From Balneolaceae bacterium (GTDB lineage Bacteria > Bacteroidota > Rhodothermia > Balneolales > Balneolaceae): a DNA stretch of 64,000 bases. Both the position numbers and the translations under genes were made by a program. Below, piece after piece: positions 1-10,098 of this stretch (position 1 is the first letter of the stretch; each line of letters opens with the position of its first letter). The notes below the pieces were generated by a model. That model was given only the letters and a program-made list of their open reading frames with translations, did no database searches and had not been told where the DNA came from. The DNA is taken from contig SLLL01000009.1 of assembly GCA_007134085.1 (NCBI GenBank), positions 34,667-98,666 on the forward strand. Reading direction: 5' to 3'.

Positions 1-60
1 GTAATACGGTTTAAACCCTCTTTTCGTTGCACATTATTTTAAAAAATGGGTGATCTTAGC

Positions 61-1104
61 TCAATTCAGATTGTCGAGAACTACAGCTGCTTCGAGTGGC
101 TTTACCACAACTTCATCGTTCTTTTCGAAGACAATTCTGTTATCTGTATGGATGATGTAACGCTCACCGGCACACTCAACATGATAGGTAATATCGTGCC
201 CCTTAAATTCTCTTGCGATGATAATACCGCGGCTATACCCATTCGATGAGCCGTTTGGAGTCTCAATAGTAAGGTGTTCGGGACGAATGGAACATGTTAC
301 ACGCCCGTTAGCAGAGCGGTTTAGTTTAATGCATCCAAGTTTGGTTTGAATGGTATCACAATTATCTACATCTCCTTCAAAAAGATTTGTGCGGCCCAAA
401 AATTGTGCAACAAACTTTGTTTTTGGCTGATAGTAAACCTCTTCAGGAAGGCCTATCTGCTCAATTCTCCCTTCGTTCATCACTGCAATCCGGTCAGCAA
501 AAGAAAGGGCTTCTTCCTGATCGTGCGTTACAAGAACGGCACTCATCCCTGCTTTTTTTAAGATAGAACGGACCTCTTTCCGGGTAGATTCCCGAAGCAT
601 GGCATCGAGGTTTGAAAATGGTTCATCGAGAAGAACAAGCTTGGGCTCCGGCGCAATGGCTCTTGCAAGCGCAACTCTTTGTTGTTGCCCGCCGGAGAGT
701 TCTGCTGGGCTTTTATGTTTATGATCTCCCATGCCGGTACGGCAAAGCACCTCTTCAGCAAAAACCTTTCTCTTGAATTTTGGCAGCTTCGTAAGCCCAA
801 ATGCTACATTATCGAGTGCGGTCATATGCGGGAAAAGGGCATAGTCCTGAAATACAAAGCCGATGCCTCTTTTTTGAGGAGCTTTGTGAACTTTGCTTGA
901 TGAAAGGAGTTCCCCTTCAAGATAGATTTCGCCGTGATCTGCATGTTCAAATCCGGCAATCATACGAAGCGTTGTAGTTTTACCGCAACCGCTTGGCCCG
1001 AGAAGTGCAAATATCTCATTTTCCTGAACCTCAAACGATGCCTGTTGAATTACAGGGACGCCGTCTTCAAACGATTTCTCAATATGTTTTACTTCAAGCA
1101 GCAT
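61..1104 (-). CDS. ABC transporter ATP-binding protein (FbpC/PotA-like, iron(III)/polyamine-type)
   Basis: Walker A GPSGCGKTT, signature LSGGQQQR, Walker B LVLLDEP, C-terminal TOBE-like region. Confidence 0.9.
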   Translation of the reverse strand: MLLEVKHIEKSFEDGVPVIQQASFEVQENEIFALLGPSGCGKTTTLRMIAGFEHADHGEIYLEGELLSSSKVHKAPQKRGIGFVFQDYALFPHMTALDNVAFGLTKLPKFKRKVFAEEVLCRTGMGDHKHKSPAELSGGQQQRVALARAIAPEPKLVLLDEPFSNLDAMLRESTRKEVRSILKKAGMSAVLVTHDQEEALSFADRIAVMNEGRIEQIGLPEEVYYQPKTKFVAQFLGRTNLFEGDVDNCDTIQTKLGCIKLNRSANGRVTCSIRPEHLTIETPNGSSNGYSRGIIIAREFKGHDITYHVECAGERYIIHTDNRIVFEKNDEVVVKPLEAAVVLDNLN

Positions 1105-1297
1105 GAATAATAGGCTGAATTAAATAAACTGCACAGAATTTAAATACTCTTATTTAAATTCAGTCTATATAAACTAAGGAATTTTTTTCTTCTTTAAAAT
1201 TGGCTTAAACAGTCATAATACACTCTGTTTTGTAATCGCATAGTACCAACAGATAATTTTAAAATCTCAATCCCTAAAATGGTTACTTTTTTACATC

Positions 1298-1852
1298 GTG
1301 AATAGAACAAATTCTACAGAAATACCATTGAGTAAAACTAAGATGATCTTATCACTGGTAATCTCAATTGTATTTACTGGATTAGGATTCTGGTTCGTTC
1401 TTGCCCCACCTCAGAGTGATCATTTGCTATTCGGAAATACTCCTTTATTGCTGCTTACAGGCCTTTCGGCTGTTGTTCTGTTTGGCCTTTTAACGGTTTC
1501 TATTTCTATAAAGCTATTTGATAAAAAACCGGGGCTAATTATTGACGATCAGGGAATTACTGACAATTCAAGTGGATTATCGGCAGATTTTATCCCTTGG
1601 GAAGAAATTGAAGAGATTCAAATTACTCGTTTGATGAGTCAAAAACTGCTTGTGATAGTGGTTAAAAATCCGCAGATCTATATAGATAGAGTTTCTAACC
1701 CGGTAAAAAGGAGTTCCATCAAAATGAATTTTAGCACCTATGGATCACCTTTAGTTATTTCTTCAAATGCATTGAAAGTAAACTTTGCGAATCTGCACAC
1801 ATTAATTGTGGAAAAATTTGATAATAAAAAGTCAGAAAAGGTTAGAGATTAA
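1298..1852 (+). CDS. two-TM membrane protein, STM3941-like
   Basis: two N-terminal hydrophobic segments followed by IDDQGITDNSSGLSADFIPWEEIEEI, typical of this PH-like family. Confidence 0.6.
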   Translation: MNRTNSTEIPLSKTKMILSLVISIVFTGLGFWFVLAPPQSDHLLFGNTPLLLLTGLSAVVLFGLLTVSISIKLFDKKPGLIIDDQGITDNSSGLSADFIPWEEIEEIQITRLMSQKLLVIVVKNPQIYIDRVSNPVKRSSIKMNFSTYGSPLVISSNALKVNFANLHTLIVEKFDNKKSEKVRD

Positions 1853-1935
1853 ACTCTTATCTCAGCGCAGTATGTCCTGATGAGTTCTGATGATACCGTG
1901 AAAGTTATCCACAAACTGTATTCAAATAAAATCCA

Positions 1936-2490
1936 TCAAAACCTCAGGTTCACCCCAACTGCCAGCCGGCCAATGTTATCGAAATTTATATCATCCATCG
2001 AAGATATCCGGCTTATTCTATACTCTACAAAGGGCCTTAAAAAAGGAAATAATGTTACCTCTGCACCCCCAAAACCGTTATAGTAGAAACCATTCTCCGT
2101 AAAAGCTGCCTCCGGCAATTCGGGGTTGAATTTGTACCGCTCCATGCCAATGCCAAACCCGGCATACGGTTTTACTAAACCAATATTTAATCCAAGAATT
2201 GCAGCCAGGCCAAAGTCATACAAGTCAAAATCCCCGCTTATGGCGAACTCACTTATGGTAACATTGTTTGTTTCGTTGAAGTAACTTAGATGGGCCCTGA
2301 TATCAAGATCAAGTACAGGCAAAATGTTGAGTAGATTTTTTTCAATTCTTGCACCAAATCCGTTGGTGGGGTCTTCTGTTCTAATTTCGTATGAGGCTCC
2401 AACAGCCCACTGAGCTTTGGCAGTTTTATTGGCTGAAGTGATTAAAAAAATACAAAATAGAAGTAATGAGCTTTTTAACAACAGTTTCAT
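1936..2490 (-). CDS. outer-membrane beta-barrel-like exported protein
   Basis: signal peptide, alternating amphipathic strands, C-terminal aromatic residue (LRF). Confidence 0.55.
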   Translation of the reverse strand: MKLLLKSSLLLFCIFLITSANKTAKAQWAVGASYEIRTEDPTNGFGARIEKNLLNILPVLDLDIRAHLSYFNETNNVTISEFAISGDFDLYDFGLAAILGLNIGLVKPYAGFGIGMERYKFNPELPEAAFTENGFYYNGFGGAEVTLFPFLRPFVEYRISRISSMDDINFDNIGRLAVGVNLRF

Positions 2491-2848
2491 AGTGTGTGAG
2501 GTTGTGTTTTCGTTTTATCTGGTTTTCTCAATACCCGGGTTCAAACATGATTGTTTCAGTCAATCATACCAATTTTGAACAATAATTATTCAACATCTGC
2601 GTGTTTTGTTGCAAGCTTTATGTATAAAGCTGTGAAAGCGCATCCTTTTTTATTGACGTAACACGAAAAAAAGATTAATATACCCTCATGTATGCTAATT
2701 TTGATGGTACAAATTCAACAAATCCGGCTCGGACTAAGTGGTGTTCTCCCTCTAACATGAGTGCCAGCTTTCCTGATTTGTAACATATGATGTACACAGT
2801 CAAAAAAGGATATTTGTAAATTGAACCATAAAATAAATACGTCCAATC

Positions 2849-4369
2849 ATGAAAGAGTTAGATGATAAAAAGAAAAGTGGTTTATCACGCCGCGATTTCC
2901 TTGGAAAAGCTGCAGCATTCTCAGCCGCTTTTACCATTGTACCAAGTAAAGTTGTAAGTGGTTTAGGCCACAAAGCACCAAGTGATACATTGAACATTGC
3001 AGGTATTGGAGTTGGAGGCCGTGGCAACGCTGTTCTTCAAGCAATGACATCTGAAAATATTGTTGCTGTATGTGATGTTGACTGGAGATATTCTGAGAAC
3101 GCATTCAGAAATTACCCTGATGCAAAAAAATATAAAGACTACAGGGTGATGTATGATGAAATGATGGATGATATCGATGCCGTGATGATTGCCGGCTCTG
3201 ATCATACACACGCCATTCAGGCTGCTCACGCAATGGTAGAAGGCAAGCATGTTTACGTTGAAAAGCCTCTTACGCACACAGTTTACGAATCAAGGCTGCT
3301 TACCAAACTCGCTGAAAAGCATAAAGTGGCCACCCAAATGGGTAATCAGGGCTCTTCAGATGAAGGCATCAACCTGATGATTGAATGGATCAGGGCTGGT
3401 GAAATTGGCGAAGTAAGAAAGATTGAATCCTTTACTGACCGTCCAATCTGGCCACAAGGGCTCAACACTCCATCAGAAGAAATGCCGGTACCAGACACAA
3501 TGGACTGGGATCTGTTTGTTGGACCCGCTAAGATGAGGCCATACCATGAGATCTACACGCCATGGAATTTCCGCGGATGGTGGGATTTTGGTACAGGTGC
3601 ACTGGGAGACATGGCTTGCCACATTCTTGAAGCTCCTTTCAAAGCACTTGAACTTGGGTACCCAACAAAAGTACAAGGAAGCTCATCTATGCTTTTAAGA
3701 GATAGCGCACCGGTTTCACAAAAAGTACGTTTGGTATATCCAAGAAGACAAACCAGTTTTGGCATTCAGCCTGAAGTTGAAATTGACTGGTATGATGGCG
3801 GCTTGCAGCCTGTGAAACCTGAGGGATGGACAGAAGCACAAAAATATAAGCCAGACGCATGGCCAGGCGGTGGCAACATGAACCATCGTGGTGGTGCTGT
3901 TATCTTTCACGGTTCTAAAGATACCATGATTTGTGGCTGCTACGGAGCCGATCCATGGTTACTCTCCGGCCGGGTACCTGATGTACCAAAAACTGAGCGG
4001 CGCGTTGATACCAATCACTACATGGATTGGGTACGTGCCTGTAAAGAGAGCCCAGAAAGCCGTGTAGAAGCAAAGTCTGCTTTCCATGAGTCAGGCCCAT
4101 TCAATGAAATGGTTGTGATGGGAGTATTGGCAGTTCGCCTGCAGGCTCTTAACAAAGAGCTCCACTGGGATGGCGAAAATATGCAGTTCACTAATATTGG
4201 CCCGGATGAGTCACTCAGAATCATCATTGAAGATGGCTTCACCATTGAAGATGGCCACCCATCATTCAGACGAGATATGACCGAGCCTCTGAACGCACGT
4301 GAATTTGCAAACAGCCTTATCAAAACAAACTACCGTGAAGGCTGGTACTTGCCAGACATGCCGGCATAA
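2849..4369 (+). CDS. Tat-exported Gfo/Idh/MocA family oxidoreductase
   Basis: Tat motif SRRDFLGK, Rossmann motif GIGVGGRG, EKP motif (VYVEKPLTH). Confidence 0.9.
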   Translation: MKELDDKKKSGLSRRDFLGKAAAFSAAFTIVPSKVVSGLGHKAPSDTLNIAGIGVGGRGNAVLQAMTSENIVAVCDVDWRYSENAFRNYPDAKKYKDYRVMYDEMMDDIDAVMIAGSDHTHAIQAAHAMVEGKHVYVEKPLTHTVYESRLLTKLAEKHKVATQMGNQGSSDEGINLMIEWIRAGEIGEVRKIESFTDRPIWPQGLNTPSEEMPVPDTMDWDLFVGPAKMRPYHEIYTPWNFRGWWDFGTGALGDMACHILEAPFKALELGYPTKVQGSSSMLLRDSAPVSQKVRLVYPRRQTSFGIQPEVEIDWYDGGLQPVKPEGWTEAQKYKPDAWPGGGNMNHRGGAVIFHGSKDTMICGCYGADPWLLSGRVPDVPKTERRVDTNHYMDWVRACKESPESRVEAKSAFHESGPFNEMVVMGVLAVRLQALNKELHWDGENMQFTNIGPDESLRIIIEDGFTIEDGHPSFRRDMTEPLNAREFANSLIKTNYREGWYLPDMPA

Positions 4370-4404
4370 TTTAACTATGAACTAAAACCTAACGTTTAAA
4401 AATC

Positions 4405-5184
4405 ATGAAAATCACTTCAATCATTCATTTACTCTCTGCGTTTGTTTTAGCAGCTGTTTTGTTTGCAGCTTGTGCATCAGACGAGCAACGAGCAGAGCAG
4501 GCTGAAGAAGAAGTACCTATAAACACTTTAACCCAGGCCGAGATAGATGAAGGCTGGGTACTCCTGTTCGACGGAGAAACCACAACCGGCTGGCGCGGCT
4601 ACAACCAGGATTCTTTTCCTGAGGGTGGTTGGGTAGTTGAAGATGGCACACTTCGCGTAATCGGTACCGGAATGGGTGAAGCCGGCGGAGAAGGTGGGGA
4701 CATTATCTTTGATGAAAAATTCCACAACTTCAGGCTTTCACTCGAGTGGAAAGTATCAGAAGGGGGTAACTCCGGCATCTTCTACCTTGGGCAAGAGATA
4801 GAGAATACTCCTATCTGGCAGTCAGCCCCGGAAATGCAGATTCTGGACAACGACCGCCATCCTGATGCTGAACTTGGTGTTGATGGTAACCGAAAAGCAG
4901 GCGCACTCTATGACCTGATTCCTGCCGTACCTCAAAATTTCAGAGGAGCCGGCGAATGGAACAAAGCAGAGGTTCTTGTATATCGCGGAACCGTTGTACA
5001 CTTCCAGAACGGAGTTCCAGTTGTTGAATACCACCTTGGCACTCCTGCATGGAATGATATGGTTGCCAACAGCAAGTTTGCTGAATATGAGAACTTTGGT
5101 ATTAATCAACCAGGCTACATAGCGTTACAAGATCACGGTGATGATGTTTGGTTCAGAAATATCAAAATCAGGTTGATGGATTAA
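4405..5184 (+). CDS. DUF1080 (3-keto-disaccharide hydrolase-type) lipoprotein
   Basis: lipobox-like FAACAS; GWVLLFDGETTTGWRGYNQ and NSGIFYLGQE motifs. Confidence 0.88.
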   Translation: MKITSIIHLLSAFVLAAVLFAACASDEQRAEQAEEEVPINTLTQAEIDEGWVLLFDGETTTGWRGYNQDSFPEGGWVVEDGTLRVIGTGMGEAGGEGGDIIFDEKFHNFRLSLEWKVSEGGNSGIFYLGQEIENTPIWQSAPEMQILDNDRHPDAELGVDGNRKAGALYDLIPAVPQNFRGAGEWNKAEVLVYRGTVVHFQNGVPVVEYHLGTPAWNDMVANSKFAEYENFGINQPGYIALQDHGDDVWFRNIKIRLMD

Positions 5185-5214
5185 TTTTATTCATTAATAA
5201 TAGCAATCAATCGA

Positions 5215-5245
5215 AAGCCATCGCTTCTTAGCGATGGCTTTTTTT
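5215..5245 (+). terminator. rho-independent terminator
   Basis: aagccatcgc-ttctta-gcgatggctttttt. Confidence 0.85.
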
Positions 5246-5512
5246 ATGCTTCATATTTAAAGCTTTAAAATGTATACAAACAAAAAGTAAAAATATGGCT
5301 TCTTCATAAGTACTGATGCACCATCAACTTGGGAAAAGCCCAACTGATTCATTTGATTTTATACGTGTTTTCACCTACTAAACTATTTCCGGGCAGGTAA
5401 AAAAACCCATTTTTTCAAAAATAGAAGTTCTTTCTCATTTATTATTGTGGATTTACAATCATTTTTGGTAATATCTGATGCGCTCAAGTAGCGTCTCTCT
5501 TGATGAATAGTC

Positions 5513-5552
5513 AGGGTATCACGCCGGATACGTGTGATACCCTCTTTTTTTG
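5513..5552 (+). terminator. orphan rho-independent terminator
   Basis: gggtatcac...gtgataccc stem followed by a T-rich tract; no annotated + strand gene ends here. Confidence 0.8.
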
Positions 5553-5652
5553 TAACATGCCTTTCTTAAAAACGTATTCTTATTTTTGCTCTGTCTTACT
5601 TAGTTCTATATTTAGAAGTACAATTTTCTTTTCAATTAGATTTTAACCAAAA

Positions 5653-6006
5653 ATGAAAACATTCAAAATTGAGCACCGTAACTCCGACGGTTTCGAGATT
5701 ATAGATCTTTATGGCGAGCTCGATGCACATACAGCCTCTCAGCTTGAGGAATCACTTAAAAATCTCATCAGCGATCAAAAATCTAACATCATCGTGAACT
5801 TCAGAGAGCTCGATTATATTGCCAGTGCGGGCCTTGGAGTGTTTATGGCATATATAGAAGATGTTAGAACTATTGGCGGAGATATAAAGCTATCTAACAT
5901 GAACGACAAGGTGTACAACGTGTTTGATTTGCTCGGTTTCCCCACACTCTACGACATTTTTGACGATGAGAAACAAGCTATCAAGAAATTTTTAAGTGAC
6001 AGCTGA
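5653..6006 (+). CDS. STAS-domain anti-sigma factor antagonist
   Basis: SpoIIAA/RsbV-like with conserved ELDYIASAGLGVF around the phosphorylatable Ser. Confidence 0.9.
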   Translation: MKTFKIEHRNSDGFEIIDLYGELDAHTASQLEESLKNLISDQKSNIIVNFRELDYIASAGLGVFMAYIEDVRTIGGDIKLSNMNDKVYNVFDLLGFPTLYDIFDDEKQAIKKFLSDS

Positions 6007-6014
6007 AAAGGTTT

Positions 6015-6437
6015 TTGAATAATACAGCTACATATCACAAAGCCATTAAGGCTGCAACCTCAAAGCTTACTGATATCCGAAAGTTTGTGGCGAAACATGC
6101 CAGAGAACATGGATTCAACGAAAAACAAATTTCTGATATTCAGCTTGCAGTAGATGAGGCATGTACGAATATCATTAAGCATGCCTATCAATTTGATCAA
6201 ACAAAGAATTTCAGGATTGAGCTTGAGTTTGATGGTGATCAACTCAGTATAACACTCACCGATCACGGGTCAGGATTTGATCCGAACAGATACCAGAGGC
6301 CCGATCTCAAAAAGCAGATTGAAAAGAAAAAGAGAGGAGGAATGGGGATTTTTCTTATCAAAAACCTCATGGATGATGTTAGTTACTCCTCAAATAACAA
6401 TACGAATGTACTTCGGATGAGCAAAATCAGAAGTTGA
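6015..6437 (+). CDS. ATP-binding anti-sigma regulatory kinase (RsbW/SpoIIAB-like), TTG start
   Basis: VDEACTNIIKHAY N-box and DHGSGFDP, GGMGIFLIK G-box motifs. Confidence 0.9.
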   Translation: MNNTATYHKAIKAATSKLTDIRKFVAKHAREHGFNEKQISDIQLAVDEACTNIIKHAYQFDQTKNFRIELEFDGDQLSITLTDHGSGFDPNRYQRPDLKKQIEKKKRGGMGIFLIKNLMDDVSYSSNNNTNVLRMSKIRS

Positions 6438-8176
6438 TAATGATTGCTATGGGCGAAGAAAAAAATCAATCCCACTCAACTTTCGAACTTAAAACTGTTA
6501 TTGAAACAAGCAGAATGCTTGTTGAATCGCGGGATACCGATTTTGTTCTTAATAACTTACTGCTCATTTTAATGGGGCGCCTGCTTGTTACAAAAGCAGC
6601 AATTTTTATTCATGACCCCGTTGAAGAAACCTACACCTTAAGAAAGAAAAAAGGGTTCGACAAGCTGGAAGAGGGCGCACATTATACGTTTGATTTAGGC
6701 CCAGAGAAGAATAAAGAGCCCTATTTTGAGGTTGGCTCTGCAGATAAAATCAAACCTGAAAATGGTGCCGATTTACAAAACTGCTTTCTTTTCAATTTGA
6801 GGACAAGTAATAATCACCACGGTTATCTTTTGCTTGGCCCTAAAGCAATCAGAACATCTTTCAGCAGAGAAGATCTCGGGTTCACCGAAAGCCTCTGTAT
6901 TATCTCAACTGCTGCTCTGGTAAACTCGCAACTGTTCACAGAGCTTACCAACACATACCGAAACCTCGACAGGCGCATTCACGAGCTTAACACGCTTTTT
7001 GATCTTTCCAAAGAGTTTAACCTGCTTGTAGACAGAGAGAAGATCTCATCCATCTTTAAATTTGCCCTTCTTGGGCAGCTATTTATCCGAACATTTTTCC
7101 TGATTTACAAAACCGGCAGTAAATACACGCTCCTTACCTCAAGTGGTGCTGTGGTAAAGCCCACTCAAAAGCAGATTAATTCCATCTTTTTAGAAGCTGA
7201 TGAGGATATTCTTGTAGTTGATGAGAATCTCAAAAATCAGCATGAATGGATCAAGAAAAGTAATATTACTGCACTAATTAGCGTAACCATTCAAAATGAG
7301 AGAGTAGCATTGATTGGAGTTGGGGAGCGGGTAAACAAAGTTCCTTTTTCAGAGTCAGATTATAACTTTCTCAAATCGCTTGCAAACCTTGCCGTTATCT
7401 CCATTCAAAAAACATTCTTTCTTGAAGAGAGAATTGATAAAGAACGAATGGAAGAAGAGCTCTCAATTGCTAAGGCGATACAAGAGGGGTTACTGCCCGA
7501 CCCCATCCCTGAAATTCCCGGAATAGATCTTGCAGCGAAAACTGTCTCATCACGAGAGGTAGGAGGCGACTATTTCGATATTGCCGAAGCCCCGGATGGG
7601 AGTACCATTTTTGCCATAGCTGATGTTACTGGTAAGGGCGTACCTGCCGCCCTGCTTATGGCAAATCTGCAATCTATGCTTCATGTGCTACTGCCAGTTG
7701 AAATTACACTGAGCGAGGCTACCGACAGAATCAATAATATTATTCATAAGAACACACCTTCCGATAAGTTTATCACGTTTTTCTGGGCAAAATATCTTAG
7801 CGAGCACAAAATACTTCGGTATGTAAACGCTGGCCACAACCCACCACTTCTGCTTCGCGTAGATTCAGATGAGTTTGTTGAATTGACTGATGGCGGGCTG
7901 CTTCTTGGAGCGATGGAAACATTTATGCCCTATGTGCAGACCGATATACAGCTTAACCCTGGCGATTTATTGGTTTGTTATACCGATGGCATTGATGAAA
8001 CTATGAACAAGAGCTTTGAAGAGTACGGTACAGAAAGGCTGAAAAGTTGCATCCTTGAAAATCGCGCCAAGAGTTCAGCGGAAATTATGGATGGCATTGT
8101 AGATAGTGTAAAAAGGTTTTCAGGAAATGTGTTTTCTGATGACCTCACACTACTGGTTCTCAAGGCCTGCGACTGA
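6434..8176 (+). CDS. GAF-domain PP2C SpoIIE-type serine phosphatase
   Basis: GAF-like N-terminus; VGGDYFDI, IADVTGKGVPAALLMA, CYTDGIDE motifs. Confidence 0.9.
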   Translation: MIMIAMGEEKNQSHSTFELKTVIETSRMLVESRDTDFVLNNLLLILMGRLLVTKAAIFIHDPVEETYTLRKKKGFDKLEEGAHYTFDLGPEKNKEPYFEVGSADKIKPENGADLQNCFLFNLRTSNNHHGYLLLGPKAIRTSFSREDLGFTESLCIISTAALVNSQLFTELTNTYRNLDRRIHELNTLFDLSKEFNLLVDREKISSIFKFALLGQLFIRTFFLIYKTGSKYTLLTSSGAVVKPTQKQINSIFLEADEDILVVDENLKNQHEWIKKSNITALISVTIQNERVALIGVGERVNKVPFSESDYNFLKSLANLAVISIQKTFFLEERIDKERMEEELSIAKAIQEGLLPDPIPEIPGIDLAAKTVSSREVGGDYFDIAEAPDGSTIFAIADVTGKGVPAALLMANLQSMLHVLLPVEITLSEATDRINNIIHKNTPSDKFITFFWAKYLSEHKILRYVNAGHNPPLLLRVDSDEFVELTDGGLLLGAMETFMPYVQTDIQLNPGDLLVCYTDGIDETMNKSFEEYGTERLKSCILENRAKSSAEIMDGIVDSVKRFSGNVFSDDLTLLVLKACD

Positions 8177-9677
8177 ACTGTGGCCCCACAAGGTTAGTAA
8201 GCCCAGAGCGTTGTTGCTGCTCGGCGAGGGCCAGAACCGCTTCGTAGGTTCGGTATCGGTTCATAACCTCTTCCACGTAACGAACGGGTTCAATTCCTCT
8301 GGCAAATCCAAACCTTGCATTTTGATAATAGCGGTGCTGCATAAGCATTAGAAGAGACTCTGCCACATTTTCCCATTCGTTCGGATCCCGGTTGCGGTCT
8401 ATAGCAAGGCGGCGGGCATCTGCCATATGCCCCATACCCACGTTATAGGTTGCAAGTGCAAAGGCAATCTGGTTGGTGCTGTCCATGTACGCATAGTGAT
8501 CGAGGTGATCTCTGAGTATCTGAGTACCAACCCTAATGCTTGTTTCCACATCGTATAAATCCTCGTAAGGTGTTTCTACAAATTGTGGCATAATTTGCAT
8601 AAGGCCAACAGCTCCGGCCCAGCTTTTTGCGTCAGGGTTAAAGCCCGACTCCTGTGCTATCACTGCTGTTACAAGTAGCCAGTCTACACCTACCTCCTCA
8701 GCAATTGGCCTTACAACATCATCATAAGGTGAGATTATGCCCATTGACTGATACTGCCATTCGGGGTTGTAATATTCTGCCATTTGGCGGCTTTGTTCAA
8801 AATATCTTCTCCGGAGAATATTGAGAAATGTAGATCGCCTTGGCCTGTTATCCTCCGCCACAAACCTGAAGTGTTTGTAAAGATAGCGGTTCATTCGGTT
8901 TTCAAGATCAGGGGCGTTGGTACGAATTGCCCATGCTATCGTGTCTGATTCAGCAATTACCGGGCCTTCAAATAATCCATCCATGTATCTGTTGGCCGCA
9001 TGAAACATATTATCGTCCGCAACTGTAGCCCGTAAATTGCCATTGGCAATTTGAACCAAAGCAGCTTCCGTATCCATATTTTCGGGTAAAAGGTCAATTT
9101 CCAGGTCATACCCTACCTCGATGAGGTCAAGCAGGCGGTTATAATATGAACTGTTTCTTCTCACTGATATCGGAATGCCGGATCCAGATAATTCCTCCAG
9201 AGATTCTGGCCTGTTCGGAAGATCAACAGAATAGACCACAATCTGATCAACAATATTATATGGACGTGTAAAGTTTGCTACCTTTCTTCTCTCGTCTGTT
9301 ATGGTGTAATTTGCAGCAATCACATCTCCCACTCCCTGGTTTAGCAGATCAAATGGGTTTTCATTTTCGCCCAGTATGATGACCTCTAACCCTAAATCAT
9401 TCTCGCGGGCAAATTCTCTGAGAAGTTCATATTCAAAACCAACTTCAATACCCTGGTTCAAGAAATAGGTATTTGAGCTATAGTAGGTAATCATCCTCAA
9501 GACGCCACCGGCTTTAATATCGGCAAAGTCTCGCTCAATTGGTTCAAATTGTGTAAGTAAACCGCTTCTTGAAAGATCTGGTTGTTCCTTGTCACTTTTG
9601 CATTGAATGAGAGAAAAGGACAGCAGAATTATAACTAAGAAACTGTACTTATTTAATGGAAGTGGTGTTGTATTCAT
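8160..9677 (-). CDS. mltF: MltF-like membrane-bound lytic transglycosylase (SBP_bac_3 + SLT domains)
   Basis: lipoprotein signal (LIQCKS), solute-binding domain, SLT motifs AQESGFNP, GAVGLMQIMP, LATYNVGMGHM; start refined to MNTTPLP. Confidence 0.82.
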   Translation of the reverse strand: MNTTPLPLNKYSFLVIILLSFSLIQCKSDKEQPDLSRSGLLTQFEPIERDFADIKAGGVLRMITYYSSNTYFLNQGIEVGFEYELLREFARENDLGLEVIILGENENPFDLLNQGVGDVIAANYTITDERRKVANFTRPYNIVDQIVVYSVDLPNRPESLEELSGSGIPISVRRNSSYYNRLLDLIEVGYDLEIDLLPENMDTEAALVQIANGNLRATVADDNMFHAANRYMDGLFEGPVIAESDTIAWAIRTNAPDLENRMNRYLYKHFRFVAEDNRPRRSTFLNILRRRYFEQSRQMAEYYNPEWQYQSMGIISPYDDVVRPIAEEVGVDWLLVTAVIAQESGFNPDAKSWAGAVGLMQIMPQFVETPYEDLYDVETSIRVGTQILRDHLDHYAYMDSTNQIAFALATYNVGMGHMADARRLAIDRNRDPNEWENVAESLLMLMQHRYYQNARFGFARGIEPVRYVEEVMNRYRTYEAVLALAEQQQRSGLTNLVGPQFSRRP

Positions 9678-10098
9678 ATATAAAAGGTTCGTTATCAATA
9701 GAGAAAGTAAATGTGGCAACGTGTATAGTTATCGCATCCAAATCGATACTTTCTTTTTTCAACCTTGCTTATCCAATGTAATCTGTATAAGAAATTATAA
9801 ACGAACTAAAATTTGGTGATTCTCTCTTTAGTTGCTAAATAACGTGCTTCGACGTAGTTATTGATATTTAATTAGCTTCATTCAACGTTAAAAATACCTG
9901 TTTTGTTTCATATGACCAAAATTTTGAAGAGTGGTGCCCTTCTGAAATTTTAATTTGTAGGGCTATTTCTCTTGTACAATCAATTGCTGCTTATGAGGTT
10001 ATCTTTGTTGCTTACTCAGAAATTCATTGGAGTTTTTGTAAGATGAAATTTAGAAAAAATGGCAAATATTGGGGAGGTTCGAAGATCTGATTCACAGA

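Noticed and set aside
558-800. 80-aa minus ORF inside the ABC transporter gene
   Set aside because: Alternate-frame ORF within the well-supported ATPase coding sequence
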